DNA of 64,000 nucleotides from Cupriavidus pauculus (GCF_008693385.1 NZ_CP044067.1:1490501-1554500); one strand, 5' to 3'. Positions 8,845 to 18,148 are shown, counted from the first letter of the stretch. Numbers and translations are program-made. Notes: generated from the sequence alone by a model not told the origin.

Positions 8845-10086
8845 TCACTTCGGACAGGACAGTCCGCAATCGCCGGCAGCCGGACGTATCCGCCAGACCA
8901 GCATGAGCAGCGTCACCGCGACCGACGCGAACTCGAACAGCCCCCCTGCCACGCCAAGCGCACCCACGGAGACGTGCGCGAGCGTGATGGCGCCGACACT
9001 CGCGCCGATCGAGAAGCCGATGTACATGAACGACGCGTTGAGCGAGAGGGCGATGGAGGCCGCGCCAACACCGGACAGGCTCATGAGGCGCGCCTGCTGG
9101 GCCGGATAGAACGCCCAGTGACAGACCGCCCAGACCAGAAGCGCTGCAATCACGGGGATCGTCGCCTGCGAGGCCGACAGCAATCGGGCATCCGCCGCGA
9201 GCGACAGGAATGCGATTCCGATGATCGTGACCGATGGCACGATGACGCGCAGCGGGCCCAGGCGGTCGGCGAGTCCGCCGCCGATGAATACGCCAAGCGC
9301 CGCCGATATTCCCCACGCAAACATGAGGATGCCGATCTGACCTTCGTGTAACGTGGTCAGTTGCGTGACCAACGGGGCCAGATAGGTATAGACCGTGTAC
9401 GCGCCGGTCGCCCACATCGTGGTGGCAAGCAACGTGGCAAGCACCGCGGGGCGCGCGGCCACCGATAGCCGCTCGCGCAGCGTGGCGGTGGCGAGCCCCG
9501 CGCCGATCTCGCGCGGCACGCCCAGATGCACACCGAGCGCGGCGATGGCAGCCAGTCCCGCCACGGCGGCGAAGGTCATGCGCCATCCCTGCGCTTGACC
9601 GATCACGGCGCCAAGCGGCACACCGAATGCCAGCGCGACCGTAATGCCCGCATTGACGACGGCAATCGCCTGCCCCCGGCGCTCGGGCGGCACGATCGCT
9701 CCCGCGAGTGCATTGGCGCCCGGCACGAACAGCCCGGCCGACAGCGCCAGCAGCACGCGTGCGGCCATCAGCCACCAGTAACCGGGCGCAAGGCACGCCA
9801 GCACGTTGGACAACGCGAACACGATCATGCTCGCGCGCAGCAGCGCGCGCCGGTTGAGGCCGCCGGTGGCGGCCGTCAGTATCGGCGAACTGATGCCGTA
9901 CGCTAGCGCGAATGCCGTGACAAGCTGGCCGGCCTGTTCGATGCCGACACCGAGATCCGCGGCAAGGCGTGGCAGCAGCGGCGAGATCATGAAGCCTTCC
10001 GTACCGATGGCAAACGCGCCGAGCGCCAGCAGGTAGATGGGAGGAGGAATGCGATGCGTGGGCATCGCGCTAGACGTGACAGACAT
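8845..10086 (-). CDS. MFS transporter, DHA1 drug/sugar efflux type
   Basis: A 413-residue integral membrane protein with about 12 hydrophobic segments. It opens IPPPIYLLALGAFAIGTEGFMISPLLPRLAADLGV, and the GTEGF(M)I segment is characteristic of the AraJ/YdhP/CmlA efflux group. The cytoplasmic loop 2-3 motif is reduced (GGLNRRALL). Proton-driven export of a drug or metabolite is the usual family role. The start at 10086 has AAGG upstream; another Met 14 codons earlier lacks a site. It is divergent from the Gfo/Idh/MocA gene. Confidence 0.88.
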   Translation of the reverse strand: MSVTSSAMPTHRIPPPIYLLALGAFAIGTEGFMISPLLPRLAADLGVGIEQAGQLVTAFALAYGISSPILTAATGGLNRRALLRASMIVFALSNVLACLAPGYWWLMAARVLLALSAGLFVPGANALAGAIVPPERRGQAIAVVNAGITVALAFGVPLGAVIGQAQGWRMTFAAVAGLAAIAALGVHLGVPREIGAGLATATLRERLSVAARPAVLATLLATTMWATGAYTVYTYLAPLVTQLTTLHEGQIGILMFAWGISAALGVFIGGGLADRLGPLRVIVPSVTIIGIAFLSLAADARLLSASQATIPVIAALLVWAVCHWAFYPAQQARLMSLSGVGAASIALSLNASFMYIGFSIGASVGAITLAHVSVGALGVAGGLFEFASVAVTLLMLVWRIRPAAGDCGLSCPK

Positions 10087-10277
10087 GGATGAGCCTTCCT
10101 GAATGATGAGGTTGGATGAGGCTGCCACGATCTTCCGCGCCGATTAAGGAATCTTTGGCCGAAGTGTTGCGACGGAAATCGCGATGCCGAAAGCGCCGCA
10201 GCGGCCTATATTTCCGGCAATCTCAATCTCGACGGTGATGCCGCATGTCCGCATCCAGCAATGAACGGGGTACCGCA

Positions 10278-11369
10278 ATGCCGATCCGCGTCGGCCTCGT
10301 GGGTATTGGCAACTGGGCCATCCATGGCCATGTCCGGGTACTGAAGCTACTGCCGCAGTACCAGTTGCGCGCACTCTGGAGCACGCGTCCCGAAGCCGCG
10401 CGAGCGGCGGCGGATGCGCACGGCATTCAGCAAGTCATGGCGACGCTCGACGAACTGGTCGATCATCCGGAGGTCGATCTGGTCGTCGTGCTGAACACGG
10501 CGCCCCAGCACGCGGAGACCGTGCGCAAGGTCATTGCCGCGGGCAAGCACGTGTACTGCGAATGGCCGCTGACCACGACGACGGAAACTTCGCGCGAACT
10601 CGCGCGGCTGGCCGATGCGGCGGGCGTCCGCCACATCGTCGGTCTGCAGCGCCGGCTGGCGCCGCACAATCGTTACCTGCGCGATCTGCTGCAGACGGGC
10701 CACGTGGGACGCATTCGCTCGGTGCGCATCCACGTCAGCATGGATTCGTTCGGCGCGACGCGCTCCGCGGCGTTACGCTGGACCGTACCGGTGGAGAACT
10801 TCTCGAGTGCGGTCGCGATCTACGCGGGACACTTCCTCGACATGCTGTTCACCGCGACCGGATGGCCGCAACGCGTGTCGGCGCTCGCGTTGAATCAGAT
10901 GAAAGCGGTGACGATTCGCCAGACCGGCGAGGTATTCCCATCTTCGGCACCGGATCAGCTTGCGATGATCGGCCGCATGGCGGACGGCGCCGTGTTGTCG
11001 GTGCATCTGGAAGCGGGCAAGCGCAGCGGCCGTGGCGTGCGCATCGACATCACCGGTGACGAGGGCGATCTTCGCGTGACCAACGCGTCGGCATTCGGCG
11101 GCGTGGGCGACGACTATCGCATCGAAGGCGCGCGCGGCGACGATCAGCCGATGCAGCCGCTGGAAATCCCGGTCAGCTACGACCGGCTACCGCCTTCGGA
11201 GCTGCCATCCGCCGTGCTGGAGCTTGCGGAACTCTATCTTGCGTATGCCCAGGACGTTCGCGACGGGACGCACGAGGCGCCGACCTTCCACGATGCCGTG
11301 CGGCTGCATGAACTGCTCGATGCGGTGACGACGTCCACGCGCGAAGGACGCGAGGTTTCGTTACGCTGA
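10278..11369 (+). CDS. Gfo/Idh/MocA-family NAD(P)-dependent oxidoreductase
   Basis: A 363-residue protein with an N-terminal Rossmann fold (MPIRVGLVGIGNWAIHGHV), the conserved ECWPL/EKPL-type motif as YCEWPLTTT near residue 92, and the long beta-sheet domain that follows. Family members oxidise or reduce sugar-like hydroxyl or imine groups. In EKPL the lysine is the usual catalytic base; here the motif reads EWPL, so Lys is replaced by Trp, seen in a subset of the family. The start at 10278 is chosen for the direct Rossmann start and GGGG upstream; ATG at 10245 is an alternative giving 11 more residues. Its last 9 bp overlap the convergent LysR gene. Confidence 0.85.
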   Translation: MPIRVGLVGIGNWAIHGHVRVLKLLPQYQLRALWSTRPEAARAAADAHGIQQVMATLDELVDHPEVDLVVVLNTAPQHAETVRKVIAAGKHVYCEWPLTTTTETSRELARLADAAGVRHIVGLQRRLAPHNRYLRDLLQTGHVGRIRSVRIHVSMDSFGATRSAALRWTVPVENFSSAVAIYAGHFLDMLFTATGWPQRVSALALNQMKAVTIRQTGEVFPSSAPDQLAMIGRMADGAVLSVHLEAGKRSGRGVRIDITGDEGDLRVTNASAFGGVGDDYRIEGARGDDQPMQPLEIPVSYDRLPPSELPSAVLELAELYLAYAQDVRDGTHEAPTFHDAVRLHELLDAVTTSTREGREVSLR

Positions 11370-12287
11370 TGCCTTCGCCGGCACGATCTCGGTGCGGCTG
11401 CCTTCGTCGGGGAACAGATGCCTGGCCATGTAATCGACGAAGACGCGGATTTTCGGCGACATGTGCCGTCCCGACGGCCATACCGCGCGGAACACCTTGC
11501 GATCGGTCGCATAGTCCGACAGCACCGTCACGAGGCGACCATCCTCGAGCTGTCGCCTGACGAGGAAGTTGGGGATATAGGCGAGCCCGTGACCCTGCTC
11601 CGCCATCTCGATCAGCGGTTCCACGGTGTTGACGGTCAGCAGCGCGGGCAGATCCATCTCCCGGACGTTGTCGCCCTCGCGCAGCAGCCATCGATCGACC
11701 TTGCCCGTCGACGGATAGCGATGCAGCAGGCAGGCATGGCGCAGCAGATCGTCGGGCGATGCGGGCACGCCACGGCGCGACAGATAGGCGGGCGCCGCGA
11801 CGATCTGCGGCGTGTAGTAGCCCAGCGCACGCGTGACCAGCCGCGAGTCCGCGGCGTCACCGGTGCGCAGCACGACGTCGAATCCCTCGTCGATGATGTT
11901 GACCATGCGATCGGAGAAATCGAGTTCGAGCCGAATGTCGGGGTACTCGCGGATAAACGAACTCAGGACGGGGAGCAGCAACGCGCCCACCAGCGGCAGG
12001 CTCACGCGCAGCTGGCCCTTCGGCGATGACGCGGCCGACAGCTCGGCCTCCGCCGCCTCCAGTTCTTCGACGATGCGCTGGCATCGGCTCAGGAACAGCT
12101 GCCCTTCCGGTGTCAGCGTGATGCTGCGCGTGCTGCGATGGAACAGCCGCACACCGAGCCGCTGCTCCAGCCGCGAGATGGCCTTGCCGACGGCCGACGC
12201 CGAGATGCCGAGCTGGCGCCCCACCTCACTGAAATTGCGAATCTCGGCGGCTTTGACGAATGCATCGACGGAACCGAGCTTGTCCAT
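11361..12287 (-). CDS. LysR-family transcriptional regulator
   Basis: A 308-residue LysR protein. The winged helix is at residues 4-62 (SVDAFVKAAEIRNFSEVGRQLGISASAVGKAISRLEQRLGVRLFHRSTRSITLTPEG), followed by the two-lobed effector domain (from about residue 90). It resembles the AaeR/DmlR-like group that ends with a PRVRAFVDYMA-type segment (here PKIRVFVDYMARHLF). It is divergent from the MFS gene at 12463, and a 6+6 bp inverted repeat of LysR-box form lies between them, so that MFS gene is the likely target. Confidence 0.92.
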   Translation of the reverse strand: MDKLGSVDAFVKAAEIRNFSEVGRQLGISASAVGKAISRLEQRLGVRLFHRSTRSITLTPEGQLFLSRCQRIVEELEAAEAELSAASSPKGQLRVSLPLVGALLLPVLSSFIREYPDIRLELDFSDRMVNIIDEGFDVVLRTGDAADSRLVTRALGYYTPQIVAAPAYLSRRGVPASPDDLLRHACLLHRYPSTGKVDRWLLREGDNVREMDLPALLTVNTVEPLIEMAEQGHGLAYIPNFLVRRQLEDGRLVTVLSDYATDRKVFRAVWPSGRHMSPKIRVFVDYMARHLFPDEGSRTEIVPAKASA

Positions 12288-12399
12288 GGCGGCGACGGGG
12301 GTGGGGCGAGATGGCGCGGACTATAGCACGCGGTGCGCGCGCCCTTGCGCCGCCATTGCGGAATTATGTTCCGAAGTGTTGTGCCATCCGGCCCGTTGA

Positions 12400-12420
12400 T
12401 ATGCAACGCCTGCGTGCATA
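12400..12420. promoter_or_regulatory. Candidate LysR box between LysR and MFS genes
   Basis: TATGCA (12400-12405) and its reverse complement TGCATA (12415-12420) are separated by 9 bp, which includes the T-N11-A core of LysR-type sites. It lies about 45 bp upstream of the MFS start and 113 bp from the LysR start, a normal location for dual control. Confidence 0.5.
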
Positions 12421-12462
12421 GATTCGTCGCATCGTTTTTATCGCGCAAGCAGAGGAGTCATC

Positions 12463-13674
12463 ATGTCGGATGCAACCTTCCCGACGCCTTCGGCCATCGG
12501 GTCCGACGCCGCCGTTCCACATCGGCAGCACTGGCCTGCCGTGTTCGCCGTCGCGTTCACGGCAGCCGTGTTCTGCACGACCGAGTTCATGCCTGTCGGG
12601 CTGCTGCGCTACATCGCGCATGGCCTGTCCGTCAGCGAGGGTGCCGCGGGCTGGATGGTCTCCGCGCCCGGGCTGCTCGCCGCACTGTCCGCGCCCGCCA
12701 TCACGGTGCTGGCGGGGCGGCTCGATCGCCGCTGGCTGCTCTGGATGCTCGGCACGCTGCTGGTCCTGTCGAACCTGATTGCCGCGCTCGCGCCTTCGTT
12801 CACGGTGCTCGTGCTCGCGCGCGTCCTGTTCGGCGTGGGGCTCGGCGGCTTCTGGGCCATCGGGTCCGGCCTTGGCGCACGTCTCGTCGATGCCGGGTCC
12901 GCGCCACGCGCCACCTCCATCATCTTTGCGGGCGTGTCCGCGGGCATGCTCGTCGGCGGTGCGGCGGGCGCGCTGATCGGCGAACTATGGCACTGGCGCG
13001 CGGCATTCTGGCTCACGGCAGCCCTGTCGCTCGCCGCGCTGGCGGCCACGATGGCCTGCCTGCCACCGCTGCGCGTCGTGCAACGGGTCTCGCTGTCGTC
13101 GCTGAGAACGTTTCTGCTCGGCACGCAAAGCCGTATCGGCTTGCTCGTCATGATGATCGCGCTGGTCGGACAGTTTGCCGCCTACACCTACATCACGCCG
13201 TTCCTCTCGCATGAGGCCGGCTTTGGCGGCACCGCGATCTCCACCCTGCTCTTCGGCTACACGCTGGTCGGGATGGCGGGCAACTTTATCGCGGGTGCCT
13301 ATGCGGGCCGCCACACCCAGGGCACGCTGATGGCGGCCATCGGCGCCATTGCGGTGCCGGTCGTGCTACTGGCATTCGCCGCCCCGCAGCCGGCGGCCGT
13401 GCTGGCGCTCATGACGGTATGGGGCATCGCGTATGGCGCGATGCCCGTGGCGTTGCAGGTCTGGATGGCAAAAGCGTCGGGCGACGCCGGTCATGAGGCG
13501 GGCATGGCGCTCTTCGTGACGAACTTCCAGCTCTCGATTGCCATCGGCGCGTGGGCCGGCGGGCAGCTCGTCGATCGTGCGGGCGTCGGCCATGCGCTGA
13601 CCGTCGCGGGCGCCGTCGTGGCGGCGGCATGGGGGGTGATGTGGGCGCTGACCCGGAAAGCCCACCCGGCCTGA
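12463..13674 (+). CDS. MFS transporter, AraJ-like efflux type
   Basis: A 403-residue protein with about 12 membrane segments. It opens [45 protein letters not shown]; the [10 protein letters not shown] segment marks the sugar-efflux/arabinose-polymer (AraJ, YdhP, PurP) branch. The start at 12463 has GAGGAG 5-6 bp upstream. It is divergent from a LysR gene and 112 bp before an SDR gene; an AT-rich inverted repeat overlaps its stop, so the SDR may have its own promoter. Substrate unknown. Confidence 0.9.
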   Translation: MSDATFPTPSAIGSDAAVPHRQHWPAVFAVAFTAAVFCTTEFMPVGLLRYIAHGLSVSEGAAGWMVSAPGLLAALSAPAITVLAGRLDRRWLLWMLGTLLVLSNLIAALAPSFTVLVLARVLFGVGLGGFWAIGSGLGARLVDAGSAPRATSIIFAGVSAGMLVGGAAGALIGELWHWRAAFWLTAALSLAALAATMACLPPLRVVQRVSLSSLRTFLLGTQSRIGLLVMMIALVGQFAAYTYITPFLSHEAGFGGTAISTLLFGYTLVGMAGNFIAGAYAGRHTQGTLMAAIGAIAVPVVLLAFAAPQPAAVLALMTVWGIAYGAMPVALQVWMAKASGDAGHEAGMALFVTNFQLSIAIGAWAGGQLVDRAGVGHALTVAGAVVAAAWGVMWALTRKAHPA

Positions 13675-13695
13675 TCATTTCATTTTTGAAATGAT
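13674..13695. promoter_or_regulatory. AT-rich 9+9 bp inverted repeat between MFS and SDR genes
   Basis: ATCATTTCA (13674-13682) and TGAAATGAT (13687-13695) are exact reverse complements with a TTTT loop. The left arm begins on the last base of the MFS stop codon. It could be an operator in front of the SDR gene or a weak hairpin terminator; there is no T-run after it. Its AT richness stands out in this GC-rich region. Confidence 0.5.
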
Positions 13696-13786
13696 AGTTT
13701 GTCATCACTGCTATTTCTTTGCTTCTCGTTCGTCGATACAGTTTCTCCATCGGATCCCGGATCCCAAACGTTCAAGGAGAAACATC

Positions 13787-14539
13787 ATGGCAGGCAAACT
13801 CGAAGGCAAGGTCGCACTGGTCACCGGCGGTACGAGCGGCATCGGTCTCGCGACCGCAAAGCGCTTTGCGAAGGAAGGCGCGTTCGTCTACGTGACGGGC
13901 CGCCGTCAGGCGGAACTCGATGCGGCGGTTGCCGCCATCGGCAATGCCACCGGCGTGCGCGTCGATTCGTCGAAGCTCGAACAGCTCGATCAGCTTTACG
14001 AACAGATCCAGGGCGAGCGTGGCCAGCTGGACGTGCTGTTCGCCAACGCGGGTGGCGGCTCGATGCTGCCGCTGGGCAGCATCACCGAGGAACAGTACGA
14101 CGACACGTTCAACCGCAACGTGAAGGGCGTGCTGTTCACGGTGCAGAAGGCACTGCCGCTGCTGGCCAAGGGCGCGTCGGTGATTCTCACGGGCTCGACC
14201 GCAGGCAGCGCCGGCACGCCCGCGTTCAGCGTCTATTCGGCATCGAAGGCCGCCGTGCGCGCGTTCGTGCGTAGCTGGATCCTCGACCTCAAGGACCGCA
14301 ATGTCCGTGTGAACACGCTGAGCCCGGGCGCGACGCGCACGCCGGGTCTCGTCGGACTGGCCGGTCCCGATACGGCCCAGCAGCAGGGCCTCGTCGATTA
14401 CCTGGCTTCGCAGATCCCGCTCGGCCGCGTAGGCGAGCCCGACGAGATTGCCGCCGCCGCCGTGTTCCTTGCCTCCGACGACGCCAGCTTCGTCAACGGC
14501 GTGGAACTGTTCGTCGATGGCGGCCAGCAGCAGGTCTGA
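13787..14539 (+). CDS. Short-chain dehydrogenase/reductase (classical SDR)
   Basis: A 250-residue SDR. The cofactor motif is TGGTSGIG (residues 14-21), NAGG marks the central sheet, and the catalytic set is Ser in [10 protein letters not shown] with YSASK. An Arg after the second strand (TGRRQAEL) suggests NADP(H). The start at 13787 follows AAGGAGA. Such SDRs reduce or oxidise carbonyls; the substrate is not evident. It converges on the alkene reductase gene with 6 bp between stops. Sequences like this are often under control of a nearby LysR or HxlR protein in related bacteria, but no regulator is adjacent on its promoter side. Confidence 0.92.
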   Translation: MAGKLEGKVALVTGGTSGIGLATAKRFAKEGAFVYVTGRRQAELDAAVAAIGNATGVRVDSSKLEQLDQLYEQIQGERGQLDVLFANAGGGSMLPLGSITEEQYDDTFNRNVKGVLFTVQKALPLLAKGASVILTGSTAGSAGTPAFSVYSASKAAVRAFVRSWILDLKDRNVRVNTLSPGATRTPGLVGLAGPDTAQQQGLVDYLASQIPLGRVGEPDEIAAAAVFLASDDASFVNGVELFVDGGQQQV

Positions 14540-14545
14540 GCGCCG

Positions 14546-15664
14546 TCACGCCCGTGCCGCGAGTTCCGCCGGCTTGATATCGCCGAGCGGACTCAGCAGC
14601 GCGGGATCGAACTCCCGCGGCGCGATGCCCTCGCGCACGCGGCGCGGCCAGTCGTGATTGGCCAGCGCGCCGCGCCCCAGCGCCACGATGTCCGCGCCTT
14701 GCGCGAGCGCTTCCGCCGCGCGCGCGGGGTCGTGCAGGCCGCCATTGGCCACGATCGCCACACCGGGCGCTACGTCGCGCACCGCCTCCCGCGCCAGCTG
14801 CACGAGGCTGCGCGCATCATCCGCGAACGCAGGCTGCCACGCTTCGAACGCCGTCACGTGCAGATAGTCGATGCCCGCTTCGGCGAGTTGCCGGAAGACG
14901 GCATGCGCGCCGGCCACGCCTTCGGGCCACTTGTGCGTGAAGTCGTTGACCTTGCCCTGCGAGATGCGAATACCCACCGTGAAGTCGCGGCCCACGGCCT
15001 CGCGCACGGCACGCACGATCTGCACGGCCAGGCGCGCGCGCCGATCGATCGTGCCGCCCCATGCGTCGTCGCGCAGATTGGTATGGGCCGTCAGGAACTG
15101 GTCGATCAGGTAGCCATTGGCGCCGTGGATTTCCACCCCGTCGAATCCCGCGACATCGCGTGCGAGCCGCGCGGCTCGTACAAAGCCATCGATCACGGCA
15201 TCGATATCGGCTTCCGTCATTGCGCGCGGTGTCGCGTAGGGCCCGTTGCCCGCGTAGACCGTCATCTGCTGACCGCGCGGCGTGACCGCCGACGGGCCGA
15301 TCGTGTCGGCGCGGAAGCGGTTGCCCTGCGCCAGCGCGCCCGCATGCATCAGTTGCGCGACGATCCGGCCACCCTCCGCATGCGCGGCGTCCGTCACCAT
15401 GCGCCAGCCTGACGCCTGCTCGCCATCAGTCAGCCCCGGCTGTCCCGCATAGCCCTGCGACCATGCGCGGTCGGTGTAGATGCCTTCCGTGACGAGCAGC
15501 CCGAAGCCGCCGCGTGCGTAGCCCGCGTAGTAGCGGCGCATCGTATCGGTCGGCACGCCCGATTCGGTCGCGCTGATGCGCGTCATGGGGGCCACGGCAA
15601 TGCGATTGGCCAATGGCAGCGTGCCCAGCTGGCCCGCATCGAACAAGGTGCGGCCGGCGCTCAT
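14546..15664 (-). CDS. NADH:flavin oxidoreductase, Old Yellow Enzyme family
   Basis: A 372-residue FMN-dependent oxidoreductase: LFDAGQLGTLPLANRIAVAPMTRISA at the N terminus, HAGALAQGNRF, GVEIHGANGYLIDQFLTAHTNLRDDAWGGTIDRRARL with the His-Asn pair, and ALGRGALANHDWPRRV near the C terminus. It is a second, distinct OYE relative to the one at 7.6 kb. The start at 15664 overlaps the RidA stop in an ATGA, so the two are translationally coupled. The pairing suggests that a reactive enamine or enone intermediate is reduced and its by-product hydrolysed by RidA; that is inference. Confidence 0.9.
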   Translation of the reverse strand: MSAGRTLFDAGQLGTLPLANRIAVAPMTRISATESGVPTDTMRRYYAGYARGGFGLLVTEGIYTDRAWSQGYAGQPGLTDGEQASGWRMVTDAAHAEGGRIVAQLMHAGALAQGNRFRADTIGPSAVTPRGQQMTVYAGNGPYATPRAMTEADIDAVIDGFVRAARLARDVAGFDGVEIHGANGYLIDQFLTAHTNLRDDAWGGTIDRRARLAVQIVRAVREAVGRDFTVGIRISQGKVNDFTHKWPEGVAGAHAVFRQLAEAGIDYLHVTAFEAWQPAFADDARSLVQLAREAVRDVAPGVAIVANGGLHDPARAAEALAQGADIVALGRGALANHDWPRRVREGIAPREFDPALLSPLGDIKPAELAARA

Positions 15665-16059
15665 GATGCGGCTCCGTCGGCCACGGCGATCGCTTCGATC
15701 TCGATCATCGCGTCGGGCGAATACAGCGCCGAGATCTCGACGATCGTGTCGGCCGGATACGGCTGCGAGAACCACTTGCGGCGCAACGCGACGATCTTGC
15801 CGAAATGCGACATCGAGGTCAGGAAGATCGTGACCTTGACCACGCGGTCGAGCCCCGAGCCGCCCGCTTCGAGCGCGCGCTGCAGGTTGCGAAAAGCGCG
15901 ATCGGCCTGACGATCGAAATCGCCGGGCCCGTCGATCTTGCCATCGTCGCCGACCGCGGCCTGCCCCGAGACGAACACGAATCCACCCACGCGAATCGCC
16001 TGCGACAGCAGGTACGGCGCGTATGGATCGGGCTGGGTGTGGACTTGCTGGCGTTGCAT
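15661..16059 (-). CDS. RidA/YjgF-family enamine/imine deaminase
   Basis: A 132-residue RidA-like protein: PYLLSQAIRVGGFVFVSGQAAVGDDGKI, RVVKVTIFLTSMSHF, and YPADTIVEISALYSPDAMIEIEAIAV. Canonical RidA ends ALPRPDARVEIEVVA-like, carrying the arginine that binds the substrate carboxylate; here the segment is ALYSPDAMIEIEA and the Arg is replaced, so this is probably one of the Rid subfamilies with other substrates. The start is placed at 16059 because GGAG lies 6 bp upstream; ATG at 16071 is possible. It is divergent from a LysR gene. Confidence 0.85.
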   Translation of the reverse strand: MQRQQVHTQPDPYAPYLLSQAIRVGGFVFVSGQAAVGDDGKIDGPGDFDRQADRAFRNLQRALEAGGSGLDRVVKVTIFLTSMSHFGKIVALRRKWFSQPYPADTIVEISALYSPDAMIEIEAIAVADGAAS

Positions 16060-16195
16060 GAGAAGCTCCATGATATGGTTGCCGTTTGTTGAACTGAGCT
16101 CATCCTTCGGTGCGAGCTCGTGCAGCCAGTATCGGCATCACCGGGTGTCCGGACAAATGGTCAAATCTCAGGTCATGGATGAGTAGAACTTCATC

Positions 16196-17095
16196 ATGAG
16201 AAAGCTTCCGCCACTGAGCGCGCTCCGCGCATTCGAGGCAGCCGCGCGACGCAACAGCTTCAAGCACGCCGCCGAAGAACTCAGCGTCACGCCGACCGCC
16301 GTCAGCCATCAGATCCGCCAGCTCGAGGAATGGCTCGATATCAAGCTGTTCGAACGGCAGACGCGCCAGGTGCGCCTGACCGATGGGGGCAAGGCGTTGT
16401 TTCCCGCCATTCGCGACGGGCTCGACGGGTTCGAGCGCGCGATCGCATCGGTACGCCAGACAAGCGACGCGCGCGTGGCCACACTCACCTCCACGGTGGC
16501 CTTTACCGCGCGATGTCTTGCCGCGCGTGCGGGCGCCTTCCGCAAGGCGCATCCGGAGTGGACGCTGCGGCTCGATGCCACGAACGCGGTCATCGATCTC
16601 GATCGCGATGCCGATGCGTCGATCCGTTATGGGTCGGGCCAGTATCCGGGGCGAATCGTCGAGCCGCTGTTTGGCGACCGCTTCGCGCCCGTATGCCGGC
16701 CGGACCTGCGGATTGCGAGCGAGAAAGACCTGCGGCGCGCCACGCTGATCCATTTCGAATGGGGCGCCGCAGTACAAGGCGACCCACGCGCGATCGTCTG
16801 GCAGGACTGGCTTGCGGCAGCGGGCATGACGAGCGTGGAAGCGAGCGGCGGGCTCGCGTTCACCGAGGAGGTCCATGCGGTGCAGGCCACGGTGGCCGGA
16901 CAGGGAATCGGCCTGCTGAGCCTGACGCTCGTCGCCGACGAACTTGCCGCGGGTGTGCTTGTGCAGCCGTTCGACCTGACGCTGGAGAGCTTTCGGTACG
17001 ACCTCGTGTACAGCAAGCGCGCGGCGGCTCGCCCGGCGACTGGCCTGCTGCGGGATTGGGTACTCGCGCAATTCACCGCCGCGCCGCGCGCTTGA
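16196..17095 (+). CDS. LysR-family regulator, GcvA-like
   Basis: A 299-residue regulator. The N terminus RKLPPLSALRAFEAAARRNSFKHAAEELSVTPTAVSHQIRQLEEWLDIKLFERQTRQVRLTDGG is the hallmark of the GcvA branch of LysR proteins. The effector domain includes DADASIRYGSGQYPG, also typical of that branch. It is divergent from the RidA-OYE operon (136 bp between starts) and likely controls it. In the intergenic region CTCATCC and GGATGAG occur near the two ends, but no clear palindromic box was resolved. Confidence 0.92.
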   Translation: MRKLPPLSALRAFEAAARRNSFKHAAEELSVTPTAVSHQIRQLEEWLDIKLFERQTRQVRLTDGGKALFPAIRDGLDGFERAIASVRQTSDARVATLTSTVAFTARCLAARAGAFRKAHPEWTLRLDATNAVIDLDRDADASIRYGSGQYPGRIVEPLFGDRFAPVCRPDLRIASEKDLRRATLIHFEWGAAVQGDPRAIVWQDWLAAAGMTSVEASGGLAFTEEVHAVQATVAGQGIGLLSLTLVADELAAGVLVQPFDLTLESFRYDLVYSKRAAARPATGLLRDWVLAQFTAAPRA

Positions 17096-17111
17096 CTTTC
17101 CCGGCAAAGCA

Positions 17112-17145
17112 TTCTTTAATTTCTGTAACGACAGAAATTAAAGAA
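17112..17145. promoter_or_regulatory. Perfect 15+15 bp inverted repeat before the DCC gene
   Basis: TTCTTTAATTTCTGT (17112-17126) and ACAGAAATTAAAGAA (17131-17145) are exact reverse complements around AACG. It sits 16 bp after the LysR stop and one base before the GGGAG ribosome site of the DCC gene. As DNA it could be an operator for a dimeric repressor; as RNA it would be an AT-rich hairpin next to the ribosome-binding site, or a terminator for the LysR gene. No matching regulator is next to it. Confidence 0.8.
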
Positions 17146-17161
17146 ACGGGAGAAATCGGTC

Positions 17162-18034
17162 ATGTCAGCCCCGCACCTGGAGTTGTTCTACGACGGCCAT
17201 TGCCCATTCTGCGCGGCGGAGATGCGCCGGCTCGGCGAATGGGATCGCGACGGACGGCTCGCGTTCGTCGATATCGCGCAACCGGACTTCGACTGCACGC
17301 CGCTGGGCGTGGACATGGCCGCGCTGGACCGCGAGGTGCACGGCCGCACGGCGGATGGCCGGCTGCTCGTCGGCATCGACTGCATCTTCGCGGCCTACTC
17401 GCTCGTGGGTTTTCGCTGGCTTGTCTGGCCGCTGCGCGTGCCGTTCCTGCGCCCCGGACTGGCGGTGCTGTATCGCGGCTTTGCGCGCAACCGGTATAGG
17501 TTCTCGCGATGGCTCGGCTATCGCGATATGCCGGCATGCGACGATGGTGTGTGCCCAGCCTACGCGCTACCCGCGGCGCGGCGGGACACGGGGCCGAGCA
17601 CGGCCCGCGACCGGATGGCATGGTGGCTCTATGCCGTCGCCATCGCGCACCTGCTCGGTGGCATCGCCTATGCATGGCTCGCCGACGACACGACGCTGGA
17701 CAGCTACCACCGTGGCATCGAGGCCTACTTCTGGAACGGCCCCGCCCCCGCCGCCGCCCGCGCGCAACAGGCATGGTGGATGGGCCTGTTTGGCGCCACG
17801 CTGCAATGTGCGTCCGTCTGGATGCTTGCGCTCGTACATATCGGCTACCGCAGCCGCCAACGCACCGCATGGGGCGCCCTGCTCGCCGGCCTGCTGATCT
17901 GGGCGCCGCAGGATATCGCGCTCTCGCTGCAGGCGGGCGTATGGTCGCACGTGGTCGCCGATGGCGCGGCACTGGTCGCGATGGTGCCGCCGCTACTGTG
18001 GCTGTGGAGATGCGACGCGCGCGAGACGGCGTGA
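17162..18034 (+). CDS. DCC-family thiol-disulfide oxidoreductase fused to a membrane domain
   Basis: A 290-residue protein. Residues 6-130 match the DCC (DUF393) family: LFYDGHCPFCAAEMRRLGEWDRDGRLAFVDIAQPD, with the DGxCxxC redox motif at Cys15 and Cys18, and the GIDCIFAAYSLVGFRWLVWPLRVPFLRPGL segment. Beyond residue 150 lie about four hydrophobic segments (MAWWLYAVAIAHLLGGIAYAW, MGLFGATLQCASVWMLALVHI, WGALLAGLLIWAPQDIAL, VVADGAALVAMVPPLLWLW). DCC proteins are mostly stand-alone, so the C-terminal membrane part makes this a fusion that should hold the thiol domain at the inner membrane. The start has GGGAG upstream, directly after the 15+15 bp inverted repeat. Exact substrate unknown. Confidence 0.82.
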   Translation: MSAPHLELFYDGHCPFCAAEMRRLGEWDRDGRLAFVDIAQPDFDCTPLGVDMAALDREVHGRTADGRLLVGIDCIFAAYSLVGFRWLVWPLRVPFLRPGLAVLYRGFARNRYRFSRWLGYRDMPACDDGVCPAYALPAARRDTGPSTARDRMAWWLYAVAIAHLLGGIAYAWLADDTTLDSYHRGIEAYFWNGPAPAAARAQQAWWMGLFGATLQCASVWMLALVHIGYRSRQRTAWGALLAGLLIWAPQDIALSLQAGVWSHVVADGAALVAMVPPLLWLWRCDARETA

Positions 18035-18148
18035 AGGTGCGTTAGGCATAAGAGTCTGCGCAATTGTTCGTTCCGCTATCCGCGATGGACTCATAGAGTG
18101 GGAATTTGCTCCGTCAATCTCCCCATCTTCCGTCCGCCACTGAACAGC

